64,000 bases of DNA from assembly GCA_902532525.1 (NCBI GenBank), contig CACAIK010000006.1, positions 17,945 through 81,944 of the forward strand. The letters run 5' to 3'. Shown piece after piece: positions 45,251-54,101 of the stretch. Made by a program: the position numbers and the translations under genes. Each line of letters opens with the position of its first letter. The first letter of the stretch is position 1. A model generated the notes under the pieces. It saw only the letters and a list, made by a program, of their open reading frames with translations. It did no database searches and was not told the DNA's origin. This stretch comes from an uncultured Pelagibacteraceae bacterium. Lineage in GTDB: Bacteria > Pseudomonadota > Alphaproteobacteria > Pelagibacterales > Pelagibacteraceae.

Positions 45251-45997
45251 ATGACAATTGAGAACAATGTATTAGTAAAATTAACTGAAGTTGGATTAAA
45301 ACAACGGAATAAATGGCTTGTAAAAGGCGTTTCTTTAATTGTTGAAAGAGGAAAGATAGTAACATTAATTGGGCCAAATGGTTCTGGCAAAAGCACAACT
45401 GCAAAAATTGCGATAGGACTTCATAAGAATATAGATGGCAATGTAGAAAAATTTACTGATAAAATTGGATATGTTCCTCAAAAGATTTCAATTGACTGGA
45501 CATTGCCACTTAAAGTGAGTGATTTTATGGTTTTAACAGATGAACTCGATGAAGAAAAAATAAATGAAGCTTTAAAATTAACGGGTGCAGATCATCTTAA
45601 AAACCAGAATTTAGGAAATTTATCTGGTGGAGAATTTCAAAGAGTGCTTCTTGCAAGAGCAGTTTCAAAAAAACCTGATCTTTTAGTATTGGATGAGCCG
45701 GTTCAAGGAGTTGATTTTACTGGGGAGATTGCATTGTATAAATTAATAAAAGAAATAGCAGATAAATTAAATTGTGGAATTTTATTAATTTCTCATGATT
45801 TGCATACTGTTATGACAGCAACAGATCATGTTATTTGTTTAAATGGCCATGTGTGTTGTTCAGGAACACCAAAAGACGTTGCAATGAATAATGAGTATAA
45901 ACTGTTATTTGGCGAACAAGCTTCACAAACTCTTTCTATATATGAACATAAGCATGATCATGTTCATTCAAATGATGGAGATATAAAAAAAAATTAA
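45251..45997 (+). CDS. znuC: zinc ABC transporter ATPase
   Basis: A 248-residue ATPase: Walker A GPNGSGKST, signature LSGGEFQRVLLARA, Walker B LLVLDEPVQGVD, and the H-loop histidine in LLISHDLHTV. The last 20 residues contain YEHKHDHVHSNDGD, a small histidine cluster. It is followed directly by znuB with no spacer, and zur is third in the transcript. Confidence 0.94.
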   Translation: MTIENNVLVKLTEVGLKQRNKWLVKGVSLIVERGKIVTLIGPNGSGKSTTAKIAIGLHKNIDGNVEKFTDKIGYVPQKISIDWTLPLKVSDFMVLTDELDEEKINEALKLTGADHLKNQNLGNLSGGEFQRVLLARAVSKKPDLLVLDEPVQGVDFTGEIALYKLIKEIADKLNCGILLISHDLHTVMTATDHVICLNGHVCCSGTPKDVAMNNEYKLLFGEQASQTLSIYEHKHDHVHSNDGDIKKN

Positions 45998-46801
45998 ATG
46001 TTTGATGATTTTTTTATAAGAGCTTTAATTGCTGGTATAGGTGTTGCTTTTGTAACAGGTCCTTTGGGCTGCTTTGTAGTTTGGAGAAGATTATCTTATT
46101 TCGGAGATACATTAGCACATTCAGCATTACTTGGTGTTACAATGGCATTGGCATTCGAAATTAATATAGCAATTTCGATATTTATCATTTCATCAGTAAT
46201 AGCAATCATATTAGTTAAACTTGAAAAAAATACTAATTTGCCCGGTGATGCTTTACTTGGTCTTTTAGCTCACTCAGCATTAGCAGTTGGCTTAGTGGTA
46301 ATTGGTTTTCTCTCATTTATAAGATTTGATATCATGGGACTATTATTTGGAGACATATTAGCTGTTAATGTTGATGATTTGATAATTATATGGGGAGGAG
46401 GAGCAATAATTTTAATTGTATTAAAAATAATTTGGAAACCTTTATTTGCTTCAACAGTAAATTATGAACTTGCAGAAGCAGAAGGATTAAATCCTGATAG
46501 AGCAAAAGCAATATTTACTATTTTAATGGCAGCAATAATTGCAATTTCTATAAAAATTGTAGGACTTTTATTAATAACTGGGATGTTAATTATACCAACG
46601 GCTATGGCTCGTAACATATCAGATACTCCCAAAAAGATGGTAATTTTTTCTATATGTGGAGGATTATTATCAGTAATCATGGGTTTATTTTCTTCATTGC
46701 AATTCAATACTCCTTCGGGTCCATCAATAATTGCTGCAGCATTATTTTTATTTATATTGTCTTTGTTTAGAATTAAACAATCGATCCAATTGAAAAACTA
46801 A
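45998..46801 (+). CDS. znuB: zinc ABC transporter permease
   Basis: A 267-residue inner-membrane permease with about eight helices. The GPLGCFVVWRRLSYFGDTLAHSALLGV start and the EAEGLNPDRAK loop (the EAA-type contact with ZnuC) are typical of the ABC-3 family. It begins at the base after the znuC stop. Confidence 0.94.
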   Translation: MFDDFFIRALIAGIGVAFVTGPLGCFVVWRRLSYFGDTLAHSALLGVTMALAFEINIAISIFIISSVIAIILVKLEKNTNLPGDALLGLLAHSALAVGLVVIGFLSFIRFDIMGLLFGDILAVNVDDLIIIWGGGAIILIVLKIIWKPLFASTVNYELAEAEGLNPDRAKAIFTILMAAIIAISIKIVGLLLITGMLIIPTAMARNISDTPKKMVIFSICGGLLSVIMGLFSSLQFNTPSGPSIIAAALFLFILSLFRIKQSIQLKN

Positions 46802-46825
46802 TGGGAAATTGATAAAAGAAAAATT

Positions 46826-47224
46826 ATGCTTAAACAGGAAACACTATCAAAAAATCAACAAATAGTTCTTGATTACATTGAAAAAGTAAATGAGCCCATA
46901 AAAGCTTATTCAATTTTACATAATGTACAAAAAAAAGGTATTAAAGCCCCTCTTCAGGTTTATCGAGCGCTTGATAAATTGGTTGAAATTGGAAAAATTC
47001 ACAAAATTGAAAGTAGAAATGCTTTCGTTGCATGCAAAAATTCAAATTGTCAGATTTCAAAGGCAACAGCATTCTCAATATGTGAAAGCTGTGAAGAAGT
47101 AAGTGAAATTAGTGACAGCAAACTTTCAAAATATTTAAAAAATTTTCAAGACAAAGCGGGTATGAAATTCAATAAATATAATCTTGAATTCTTTGGGCTT
47201 TGCAAAAAATGTTCTGTTAAATAA
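46826..47224 (+). CDS. zur: zinc uptake regulator, Fur family
   Basis: A 132-residue winged-helix repressor of the Fur family. The DNA-binding part is LSKNQQIVLDYIEKVNEPIKAYSIL; VYRALDKLVEIGKIHKIES is the recognition and hinge region. The structural zinc site is in CESCEEV and CKKC near the end. Its place behind znuCB and the Zur-like boxes upstream argue for Zur and not Fur or PerR, and imply autoregulation. It starts 24 bases after znuB. Confidence 0.88.
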   Translation: MLKQETLSKNQQIVLDYIEKVNEPIKAYSILHNVQKKGIKAPLQVYRALDKLVEIGKIHKIESRNAFVACKNSNCQISKATAFSICESCEEVSEISDSKLSKYLKNFQDKAGMKFNKYNLEFFGLCKKCSVK

Positions 47225-47253
47225 TTTGTATATAACTATAAATATTTACAACA

Positions 47254-47592
47254 ATGTTATTCTTTCTTTTTAAAGTTATTGCTGGGGGTTTAATTATCGC
47301 ATTTTCTAGCTGGTTGGCTGGTCAAAATCCTAAGCTCGCTGGATTTATTATTGCATTACCGTTGGTATCACTAATAGCGATACTGTTTTCGTATTATGAG
47401 CATAATGATACAGAAAAAACAGTAATGTTTACAAAAAGTATATTTATTGCAGTACCAGCAAGTTATTTATTCTTTGTACCCTTCTTTTTTGCAAAATCTT
47501 TTAATATGAATTTTTTTATAATTTATATTACAGGTTTAATATTGCTAATCGGAGGATATTTTATCCATAGATACATAATCAATTTAATATAA
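47254..47592 (+). CDS. DUF3147-like small membrane protein
   Basis: A 112-residue protein made almost wholly of four hydrophobic helices (about 3-18, 28-46, 61-80, 86-106). The LAGQNPKLAGFIIALPLVSLIAILFSYYE segment resembles the DUF3147 family, whose function is unknown. It is 29 bases downstream of zur on the same strand; whether it belongs to the zinc transcript is unclear. Confidence 0.7.
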   Translation: MLFFLFKVIAGGLIIAFSSWLAGQNPKLAGFIIALPLVSLIAILFSYYEHNDTEKTVMFTKSIFIAVPASYLFFVPFFFAKSFNMNFFIIYITGLILLIGGYFIHRYIINLI

Positions 47593-47600
47593 AATAATAA

Positions 47601-47629
47601 TTTTAATAAATCTTTAACATAACTGTCAT
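47601..47629 (+). promoter_or_regulatory. candidate Pho box upstream of the arsC transcript
   Basis: CTTTAAC-ATAA-CTGTCAT (47612-47629) has the 7-4-7 direct-repeat form of a PhoB site, and its second half is the exact consensus CTGTCAT. A weaker third repeat (TTTTAAT at 47601) keeps the 11-base period. The next gene starts 22 bases on, with a strong AAGGAG; the space for a -10 element is tight, so the promoter geometry is uncertain. Confidence 0.5.
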
Positions 47630-47650
47630 AAGTATAGAGAAAGGAGTTTT

Positions 47651-47872
47651 ATGTTTTTAAAAAAATATCTCAAATGGATAAGTACGTTTTTAGTCTTAAC
47701 CGGAATATTGCTTACAAATTTAAATATATATCCAATTAATATATATTTTCATGGTCTTGGTGTAGTTGGATGGACAATATCGGGTTTTTTATTAAAAGAT
47801 AAGGCCATATTAACTAATTTTGGATTACAAATTCCATTATTTGTAATTGGTATTTATAAAATTATTTTTTAA
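47651..47872 (+). CDS. small membrane protein, DUF6552-like
   Basis: A 73-residue protein with two or three hydrophobic helices; the FLKKYLKWISTFLVLTGILLTNLNIYP start and GVVGWTISGFLLKDKAILTNFGLQIP are reminiscent of a conserved alphaproteobacterial family of unknown function (DUF6552, from memory). A strong ribosome-binding site (AAGGAG) lies five bases upstream of the ATG. It overlaps arsC by one base and so shares its transcript. Confidence 0.7.
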   Translation: MFLKKYLKWISTFLVLTGILLTNLNIYPINIYFHGLGVVGWTISGFLLKDKAILTNFGLQIPLFVIGIYKIIF

Positions 47873-48303
47873 TGAAAAATATTTTATTTGTATGCACAGG
47901 AAATTCAGCGAGAAGCATTATTGCTGAGAGTATTATTAATAACGAATACTCAAATAAATTTAATGCTTTCAGTGCTGGTAGTAATCCATCTGGAAAAATC
48001 AATGAAGATGTTAAAAGTTTTTTAGAGAAAAATAAAAGTTATGATCTAACTAATTATAGTTCTAAAAACTTTGAAGAATTTATTAATAAAGAATTAAAAA
48101 TGGATCATGTAATAACAGTATGCAACAACGCAAATAATGAGGTATGTCCTATTTGGCCTGATAAAAATCAAATTATACACTGGGATATAGAAGATCCGGT
48201 AGCTAAACTTCAAAATGCAAATGACGAAGAAAAGCAAATAATCATTAGAAAAACTTTCAATATTATAAGTAATAAAATTAAAGATTGGATAGATGAAAAA
48301 TAA
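47872..48303 (+). CDS. arsC: arsenate reductase, LMW phosphatase type
   Basis: A 143-residue ArsC of the low-molecular-weight tyrosine phosphatase family. The P-loop Cys-x5-Arg is in FVCTGNSARSIIAE, SAGSNPSG follows, and the second functional cysteine is in ITVCNNANNEVCPIWPD. These reduce arsenate to arsenite with thioredoxin. It overlaps the aquaporin gene by 11 bases, which points to arsenite leaving by that channel, as for AqpS in rhizobia. Confidence 0.88.
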   Translation: MKNILFVCTGNSARSIIAESIINNEYSNKFNAFSAGSNPSGKINEDVKSFLEKNKSYDLTNYSSKNFEEFINKELKMDHVITVCNNANNEVCPIWPDKNQIIHWDIEDPVAKLQNANDEEKQIIIRKTFNIISNKIKDWIDEK

Positions 48304-48952
48304 AAATAGATATTTTCTTTCAGAGTTTATTGGAAGTTGCTTTCTGGTCATGATCATAGTTGGATCAGGTTTAATGGCAGAAAATCTAACTAATGATATA
48401 GCAGTAATGCTAATAGCCAACACATTGGCAACAGGAGCTGGATTGTTTGTGCTAATAACAGTATTTGCTGATGTATCTGGGGCTCATTTCAATCCATTTG
48501 TAAGTATTGCTATGACAATTACAGGAAAGTTAAAAAAAAACCTTTTACCCTTTTATATTTCTGCTCAGATACTTGGATGTTTACTAGGTGTAGCATTAGC
48601 TAATTTCTTTTTTGAACATCAGGTTTTTGAATTATCAACAAAGTCGAGGAATGGGATTTATATTTTTACTTCTGAAATAGTTGCTACGTTGGGTCTTATT
48701 TTAATTATTTTTGGTTCAATGAAATCAGGTAAATTAGCTGTTGCTGGATCAGTAGGCTTATATATCACTGCTGGTTATTGGTTTACCTCTTCAACTTCTT
48801 TTGCAAATCCTGCTGTAGCAATAGCAAGAACATTTACAGAGTCGTTTACCGGTATAAGTTATTTAAACACTCCTTTTTATATAATTGCAGAATTAATTGG
48901 TATGTTAATTGCTGTTTATATCGCAAAAAAATTATTCTTAAAAAAAGATTGA
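48293..48952 (+). CDS. MIP/aquaporin family channel, AqpS-like
   Basis: A 219-residue six-helix channel. The two half-helix motifs are HFNPF (NPF in place of NPA) and FANPA followed by VAIARTF with the selectivity-filter arginine. The overlap with arsC suggests a role in passing arsenite out, as in rhizobial arsenic operons where an aquaglyceroporin replaces ArsB. A general water or glycerol role is also possible. The gene is followed by about 290 bases without a gene. Confidence 0.82.
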   Translation: MKNKNRYFLSEFIGSCFLVMIIVGSGLMAENLTNDIAVMLIANTLATGAGLFVLITVFADVSGAHFNPFVSIAMTITGKLKKNLLPFYISAQILGCLLGVALANFFFEHQVFELSTKSRNGIYIFTSEIVATLGLILIIFGSMKSGKLAVAGSVGLYITAGYWFTSSTSFANPAVAIARTFTESFTGISYLNTPFYIIAELIGMLIAVYIAKKLFLKKD

Positions 48953-49078
48953 AAAATTTCAAAGCCTGAAAAAGGAATTAAAATCCATATAGTTTCCACT
49001 CAACAAATAATTAAATTAATTGAGAATAGTAAATTTAACAATGCATCTCATATAGGAATGTATTTGTTTTATAAAAAG

Positions 49079-49110
49079 AAATACGCTCAATAATAATACC
49101 GAGCGTATTT
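49079..49110. terminator. hairpin terminator between aquaporin and ppx genes
   Basis: A perfect 10-bp inverted repeat, AAATACGCTC and GAGCGTATTT, closes a 12-base loop. On the minus strand it is followed by CTTTTTATAAAAC, so it best serves the ppk-ppx transcript; it may also stop the plus-strand arsC-aquaporin transcript. The rest of 48953-49243 holds no gene that I can support. Confidence 0.7.
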
Positions 49111-49243
49111 CAGGGGTTTAATGTTTACAATTTAATCACAGAAGAAGATTACATTTGGATTAAAGATATGTTTCAATAAAATTAAAAATATATTAAAGAA
49201 GAAAAATCACTAACCTGTAAGTTGTAATAAATTAAATTATATA

Positions 49244-50755
49244 TTAATTATTTGAATAAATTACTCTCGGCTCTAAAAATAATTCTCGCGCAAGAGCTTT
49301 AAATCTTTTTGTAACTTGTTTAGAAATTATTTCTTGGTGTTGTGCTGGAATTTTTAAAAATACAGAGTTACCTCTTTTATACAATTTAAATTCCTCTAAG
49401 AAGATAGTTGAAATAGATGTAAGTGAATGTGCAAATCTTAAGGCTGCACCAACTTGTTTGCTAGAAAAAATTTCATTATTATTTAAAAAAGTCAAATATT
49501 CTATTTTTGGATTGTATTTAATACTGCAGTACCTCCAATAACATGAAAGAGCTATTTGAATTCTTTCTTTATGTGAAAGTCTCAATAAAGGGGTATTTAA
49601 TGTTTCTTGAAAAACTAATTCTGCCTTTTGAAAAGCACCTAATCCCCAATCCATATGACTTAAAACACAAGCTAAATTAAGCAATTTTTCATCAAAATGT
49701 TCATTACCATCAAATACAGGTTTGATAAATTCATAATACTTTTTGTAAGTTAATCCCAAATCACCTCTTTTCTTAGAAATATATTCTAATGATTTTTCAA
49801 AAACCTGAGAGTTATCAATATTTTTAAAGTAATCTTTCGTCAAAGATCCCTCCCTAATACCGCTTATAGAACAAATTATGTTTTTTGGATTTGTGACTTT
49901 CATGATCTCATCTAAAATAATAGAGCTATATGGTAGATAAGGTGTTCTAGATTTAGATATATATTCAACTGTTTTTAGTTTTGCTTTATTGAACGATGCT
50001 ATTTTTTCTATAAATGTTGATAAAGTTTCATAATTTACTGAATACTGATGGATTATGTGGACAGGGTGTTTATTTTGAAAAAGATGAAGTTTAAATAAAG
50101 CTCTCCATGTTCCGCCAACTAAATAAAGATTTTCAAATTTTTTTTTAGATAACCATTTTTCATCTCTCAAAAGTTTTTTTATATATTTAGAAAGGTTTCT
50201 CTTTTTTACAATTGGATTATTAATTAATCTTAAAACACCTAAGGGTAAAGATGTTTTATTAGTGATCAAACCATTTTCAACTCGAGCTAATTCTAAACTA
50301 CCTCCACCAAGATCAGCAACTAACCCATCTACATTATCAAATCCAATTTTTACACCTTCTGCTGAACAAATTGCTTCTTCGTCACCACTTAAGATTTCTA
50401 TTTTTTTTTTAAAAAGGTTTTCTACGTATTCAACAAAGGGTTTTGAATCTGTTGCTTCTCTTAAAACAGCAGTTGCTATTATTTTTAAATTAACAATTTT
50501 GGAAACATTTAAAATTTCTGAAAATCTCTTCAATACTTTTTGGGCATAATCCACACCAGATTTATGAAGTTTTCTTGACTTATCTAAATTTTTACCAAGT
50601 TCACAAACGGCTTTTTCATTGAAAAAAGGCACACGAGAAGAGCTAAAATCTTCATAAATTAGCATCCTAATAGAATTAGAGCCTATATCAATAACTGCTA
50701 ATTTAGCAGGTTTTAATTTTAAATTTTGTTTATTTTTAAAAACTTTAATTTCCAC
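49244..50755 (-). CDS. ppx: exopolyphosphatase, Ppx/GppA family
   Basis: A 503-residue phosphatase that shortens polyphosphate or hydrolyses pppGpp. The ASKHA fold is shown by VIDIGSNSIRMLIYE, GDEEAICSAEGVKIG and VADLGGGSLELARV. The carboxy-terminal 200 residues form the HD-like helical part. It overlaps ppk by 11 bases, a common pairing. Confidence 0.92.
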   Translation of the reverse strand: MEIKVFKNKQNLKLKPAKLAVIDIGSNSIRMLIYEDFSSSRVPFFNEKAVCELGKNLDKSRKLHKSGVDYAQKVLKRFSEILNVSKIVNLKIIATAVLREATDSKPFVEYVENLFKKKIEILSGDEEAICSAEGVKIGFDNVDGLVADLGGGSLELARVENGLITNKTSLPLGVLRLINNPIVKKRNLSKYIKKLLRDEKWLSKKKFENLYLVGGTWRALFKLHLFQNKHPVHIIHQYSVNYETLSTFIEKIASFNKAKLKTVEYISKSRTPYLPYSSIILDEIMKVTNPKNIICSISGIREGSLTKDYFKNIDNSQVFEKSLEYISKKRGDLGLTYKKYYEFIKPVFDGNEHFDEKLLNLACVLSHMDWGLGAFQKAELVFQETLNTPLLRLSHKERIQIALSCYWRYCSIKYNPKIEYLTFLNNNEIFSSKQVGAALRFAHSLTSISTIFLEEFKLYKRGNSVFLKIPAQHQEIISKQVTKRFKALARELFLEPRVIYSNN

Positions 50756-52895
50756 TTTTAATAAGTCTTAAGTTTAATTTTTTCGGTTTCATTTTTAATT
50801 TAGCTTTACCTCTTCCAGATAAACTAGGATTATTCATAAAATAATCATGGGCTGAAAAAGAATCATTTTCACTATATTTAATTTTTTTATAATTTCCACT
50901 AGCATCAAGTTCCCAACTTTGTTTTTTATCTAAATAATTAGCTAACATAATTTGATCAAGAACTTGTTCGTGGACTGTTTGGTTTTCAATTGGAACTAGA
51001 AGTTCTACTCTTCGATTTAAATTTCTTGGCATTAAATCTGCTGATGAAATAAAAACTTTTGCATCTCTACTAGGCATTGTTTTTCCATTTGCAAAACAAT
51101 AAATTCTTGAGTGTTCCAAAAATCTTCCAATCATGCTTTTAACTATTATATTTTCAGATTTATCTTTAACTCCAGGTCTTAAACAACAAACACCTCTTAC
51201 AAATAAAAATATCTTTACTCCAGCATTTGAAGCTTCGTAAAATTTATCAATTATCGCTGGGTCTACTAAGGAATTCATTTTGGCCCATATTTCACCTTTT
51301 TTACCTTTTTTGACATTTGTTATCTCGTTAGCAATACATTTGTTCAAGGTTTCCCTAAGATTAATTGGTGATATAGATATTTTACTAAGATTTCGTGGTT
51401 TTGAATAACCAGTTACATAATTAAAAAATTTTTCCACATCAGTTGCTATTTTTTTATCAGAGCTAAATAAAGATAAGTCAGTATAAATTTTTGCATTAAC
51501 TGGGTGATAATTACCAGTTCCCAGATGTATATAGGTTTGAATTTTTCCCTGCTCTTTTCTTAATATTAAAGATGATTTTGCATGTGTTTTATATTTTGCA
51601 AAACCATAAACTATTTGAATTCCTGCATTTTCTAAACTTCTTGAAAGTTGAATGTTTGCTTCTTCATCAAATCTTGCTTTGATCTCTATTAAAGCGGTTA
51701 CTGTTTTTCCATTTTCAGCTGCTGTTATTAAGGCTTTAACAATTGGAGAATCTAGCGTTGTTCTGTATAGAGTTTGTTTAATTGCTATAACTTTTTTATC
51801 ATATGCAGCTTGATTTAAAAACTCAACGACAGCATCAAATGTTTCAAAAGGGTGATGAACTATTAAATCTTTTTTTTTTATAGTATCAAAAAAATTATTA
51901 TTAAACTCCTTTAATCTCTCAACCTCCCTGGGATTAAAATTTTTAAATCTTAATTTAGAATTTTTAATTTTACAAACTTGGTCTATATCTTGAATTCCAA
52001 CAATGCCTTCAATTTCATAGATGTATTCAGATTTTACGTTTAACTTATTGGTTATAAACTTAATTAAGTCATTATTACTATTTTTCAAAATTTCTAAACG
52101 TACTATGTCACCTGTTCTTCTTCTTTTTAATGCCAATTCAAAAGATCTTACTAAATCTTCGGCCTCCTCTTGAATTTCTACATCGCTATCTCTTATAACT
52201 CTAAATAACATTTTTTTATCTAAATCATGATCAGGAAATATTTCAGAAGCAAAAAAACTTATAACATCATCAATAATTAAAAATTTTTTAAAACTTTTAT
52301 TTCCATCTATTTCAATAAATCTTGATAAAGCTTTTGGAATTACTATTATTGCATTTAAAGTCCTTTTTTTATTTTTCTTATTTAATCTCATAACTAATGC
52401 TCTTCCTTGATTTGCAATAAATGGAAAGGGATGAGCTGGGTCTATTGCTGATGGAGTTAGCAGAGGGTAAATTTCTTCATTAAAAATTTTAAATAATCTT
52501 TTTTGTTCAGTTTTACTTAATTTTTCAGGTTTAACTATACTTATATTTGCTTTTTTTAATTGAAGAATTAAATCTCTAAATATTTTATTTTGTTTATTAA
52601 GAAGATTATTTGTTTCCAAAATAACTTCACTCATTTGTTCTTCAGGAGTAAGACCATCAGAACTAAGTGAATCTACATCTTGTTTGATTTGACTATATAA
52701 ACCTGCAACACGAACCATGAAAAATTCATCTAAATTTGATCCAGCTATAGATAAAAATTTAATTCTTTCATAAAGAGGATTTTCAAAATTTTGGGCCTCA
52801 AGAAGAACTCTATCGTTGAATTTTAGCCAAGACAGCTCTCTATTTATGTATTTAGATTTTAGTGTTTCTTTATCTTGTTTTTTTAATGCAGTCAT
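50745..52895 (-). CDS. ppk: polyphosphate kinase 1
   Basis: A 716-residue enzyme that polymerises ATP gamma-phosphates into polyphosphate. SWLKFNDRVLLEA, SNLDEFFMVRVAGL and the autophosphorylated histidine in YKTHAKSSLILRKE, plus IHLGTGNYHPVNAKIYTDLSLF, are all conserved. It has a non-conserved Lys-rich tail. It is divergent from sixA with only 13 bases between start codons. Confidence 0.95.
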   Translation of the reverse strand: MTALKKQDKETLKSKYINRELSWLKFNDRVLLEAQNFENPLYERIKFLSIAGSNLDEFFMVRVAGLYSQIKQDVDSLSSDGLTPEEQMSEVILETNNLLNKQNKIFRDLILQLKKANISIVKPEKLSKTEQKRLFKIFNEEIYPLLTPSAIDPAHPFPFIANQGRALVMRLNKKNKKRTLNAIIVIPKALSRFIEIDGNKSFKKFLIIDDVISFFASEIFPDHDLDKKMLFRVIRDSDVEIQEEAEDLVRSFELALKRRRTGDIVRLEILKNSNNDLIKFITNKLNVKSEYIYEIEGIVGIQDIDQVCKIKNSKLRFKNFNPREVERLKEFNNNFFDTIKKKDLIVHHPFETFDAVVEFLNQAAYDKKVIAIKQTLYRTTLDSPIVKALITAAENGKTVTALIEIKARFDEEANIQLSRSLENAGIQIVYGFAKYKTHAKSSLILRKEQGKIQTYIHLGTGNYHPVNAKIYTDLSLFSSDKKIATDVEKFFNYVTGYSKPRNLSKISISPINLRETLNKCIANEITNVKKGKKGEIWAKMNSLVDPAIIDKFYEASNAGVKIFLFVRGVCCLRPGVKDKSENIIVKSMIGRFLEHSRIYCFANGKTMPSRDAKVFISSADLMPRNLNRRVELLVPIENQTVHEQVLDQIMLANYLDKKQSWELDASGNYKKIKYSENDSFSAHDYFMNNPSLSGRGKAKLKMKPKKLNLRLIKSGN

Positions 52896-52908
52896 ATATT
52901 TAAAATTT

Positions 52909-53433
52909 ATGCTTAAATTATACGTTATGCGTCATGCAAAATCTAGCTGGGACCACCCAAATCTTGATGATCATGAAAGACCATTAAGTAAGCGTGGCGA
53001 GAAAAATGCAAAAAAGATTTGTGAATTTTTTGTTAAAAACAATTATAAGTTTGATTACATATTACTTTCATCATCAAAAAGAACAAAGAAAACCCTAAAA
53101 ATTTTATTAAAAAAAATAGATAAACCAAAAAAAATTATTTCTTCAAAAAAATTATACTTATCAAGTGAAGATAAAATTATAGATATAATAAAAAAAATAC
53201 CAAAAAAATATAAATCAGTGCTTTTAATTAACCATGAACCTACTGTTAGAAATCTAATACGATCACTGACAAAAAATCACAACAACAACCATTTTAAATT
53301 ATTAAACTACAAATTTCCGACATCGGCATTTGCAAAAATTTATTTTGATTTTAATGAATGGAATAAATTAGATGGAAATGGTTTAATTAAAGAATTTACT
53401 AGACCTAAAGACCTTCAAGATTCTAAAGAATAA
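52909..53433 (+). CDS. SixA-like phosphohistidine phosphatase
   Basis: A 174-residue histidine-phosphatase-superfamily protein. The RHA catalytic motif is in KLYVMRHAKSSWDHP, ERPLSKRGEKNAK follows, and the second histidine is in VLLINHEPTVRNLIR. SixA enzymes remove phosphate from HPt domains or PTS proteins. The frame extends back to 52816 inside ppk; ATG 52909 fits the family start. It is the only plus-strand gene between ppk and phoB, and overlaps the end of phoB by 19 bases. Confidence 0.85.
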   Translation: MLKLYVMRHAKSSWDHPNLDDHERPLSKRGEKNAKKICEFFVKNNYKFDYILLSSSKRTKKTLKILLKKIDKPKKIISSKKLYLSSEDKIIDIIKKIPKKYKSVLLINHEPTVRNLIRSLTKNHNNNHFKLLNYKFPTSAFAKIYFDFNEWNKLDGNGLIKEFTRPKDLQDSKE

Positions 53434-54098
53434 CCTGCTGATCTTACAGTTCTAATTAAAGGCTTAGTATTATCTATATTAATAGCCTGTCTTAATCTTC
53501 TGATATGCACATCGACAGTTCTAGTTTCAACGTAAATATTTTCTCCCCAAACATTGTTTAAGAGTTGTTCTCTTGAATATACCCTTTTTGGATTTTTGAT
53601 AAAAAAATCTAATAATTTAAATTCTGTAGGTCCTAGAGATATTTCAATGTTATTTCTATAAACTCTTTTTGTTATTCTATCTATTTTTAGATCTGTAAAC
53701 TCAACAACATCAACGGTGGATTGTGGTTTTGATCTTCTGAGTAAAGATTTAATTCTTGCATTAAGTTCTTTTTGACTAAATGGTTTTGTTACATAATCAT
53801 CTGCACCTGTATCAAAAGCTCTTAATTTGTCCTCCTCCTCGCCTTTTGCTGTTAACATTATTACTGGTATGTCATTATGCTTTTTGTCTTTTTTTAAATT
53901 TTTACATATTTCAACGCCTGACAAATCGGGCAACATCCAATCCATTAATATTAAGTCAGGAAGCTTATCTTTAATTTGTTTAAGCGCATCTTCACCATTT
54001 TCACAGAAACTTACTTTGTAACCTTCTTTTTCAAGGTTATACTTTAGTAGAGTTATTATAGCAGCCTCGTCCTCAGCTATAAAAATGTGAGCCGACAT
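53415..54098 (-). CDS. phoB: phosphate regulon response regulator
   Basis: A 227-residue OmpR-type regulator. The receiver domain has the acidic pocket EDE (9-11), phosphoacceptor Asp53 in LMDWMLPD and the conserved Lys in VTKPFS. The winged-helix domain (about 130-227) ends with RTVDVHIRRLRQAI and RTVRSAGYSL. It acts on Pho boxes such as those seen at 59406-59434. It lies three bases downstream of phoU, last in the block. Confidence 0.95.
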   Translation of the reverse strand: MSAHIFIAEDEAAIITLLKYNLEKEGYKVSFCENGEDALKQIKDKLPDLILMDWMLPDLSGVEICKNLKKDKKHNDIPVIMLTAKGEEEDKLRAFDTGADDYVTKPFSQKELNARIKSLLRRSKPQSTVDVVEFTDLKIDRITKRVYRNNIEISLGPTEFKLLDFFIKNPKRVYSREQLLNNVWGENIYVETRTVDVHIRRLRQAINIDNTKPLIRTVRSAGYSLES

Positions 54099-54101
54099 AT
54101 T

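Noticed and set aside
45193..45396. 67-codon minus-strand frame over the start of znuC
   Set aside because: It is a shadow of znuC and would cover the Zur boxes and the znuA promoter.
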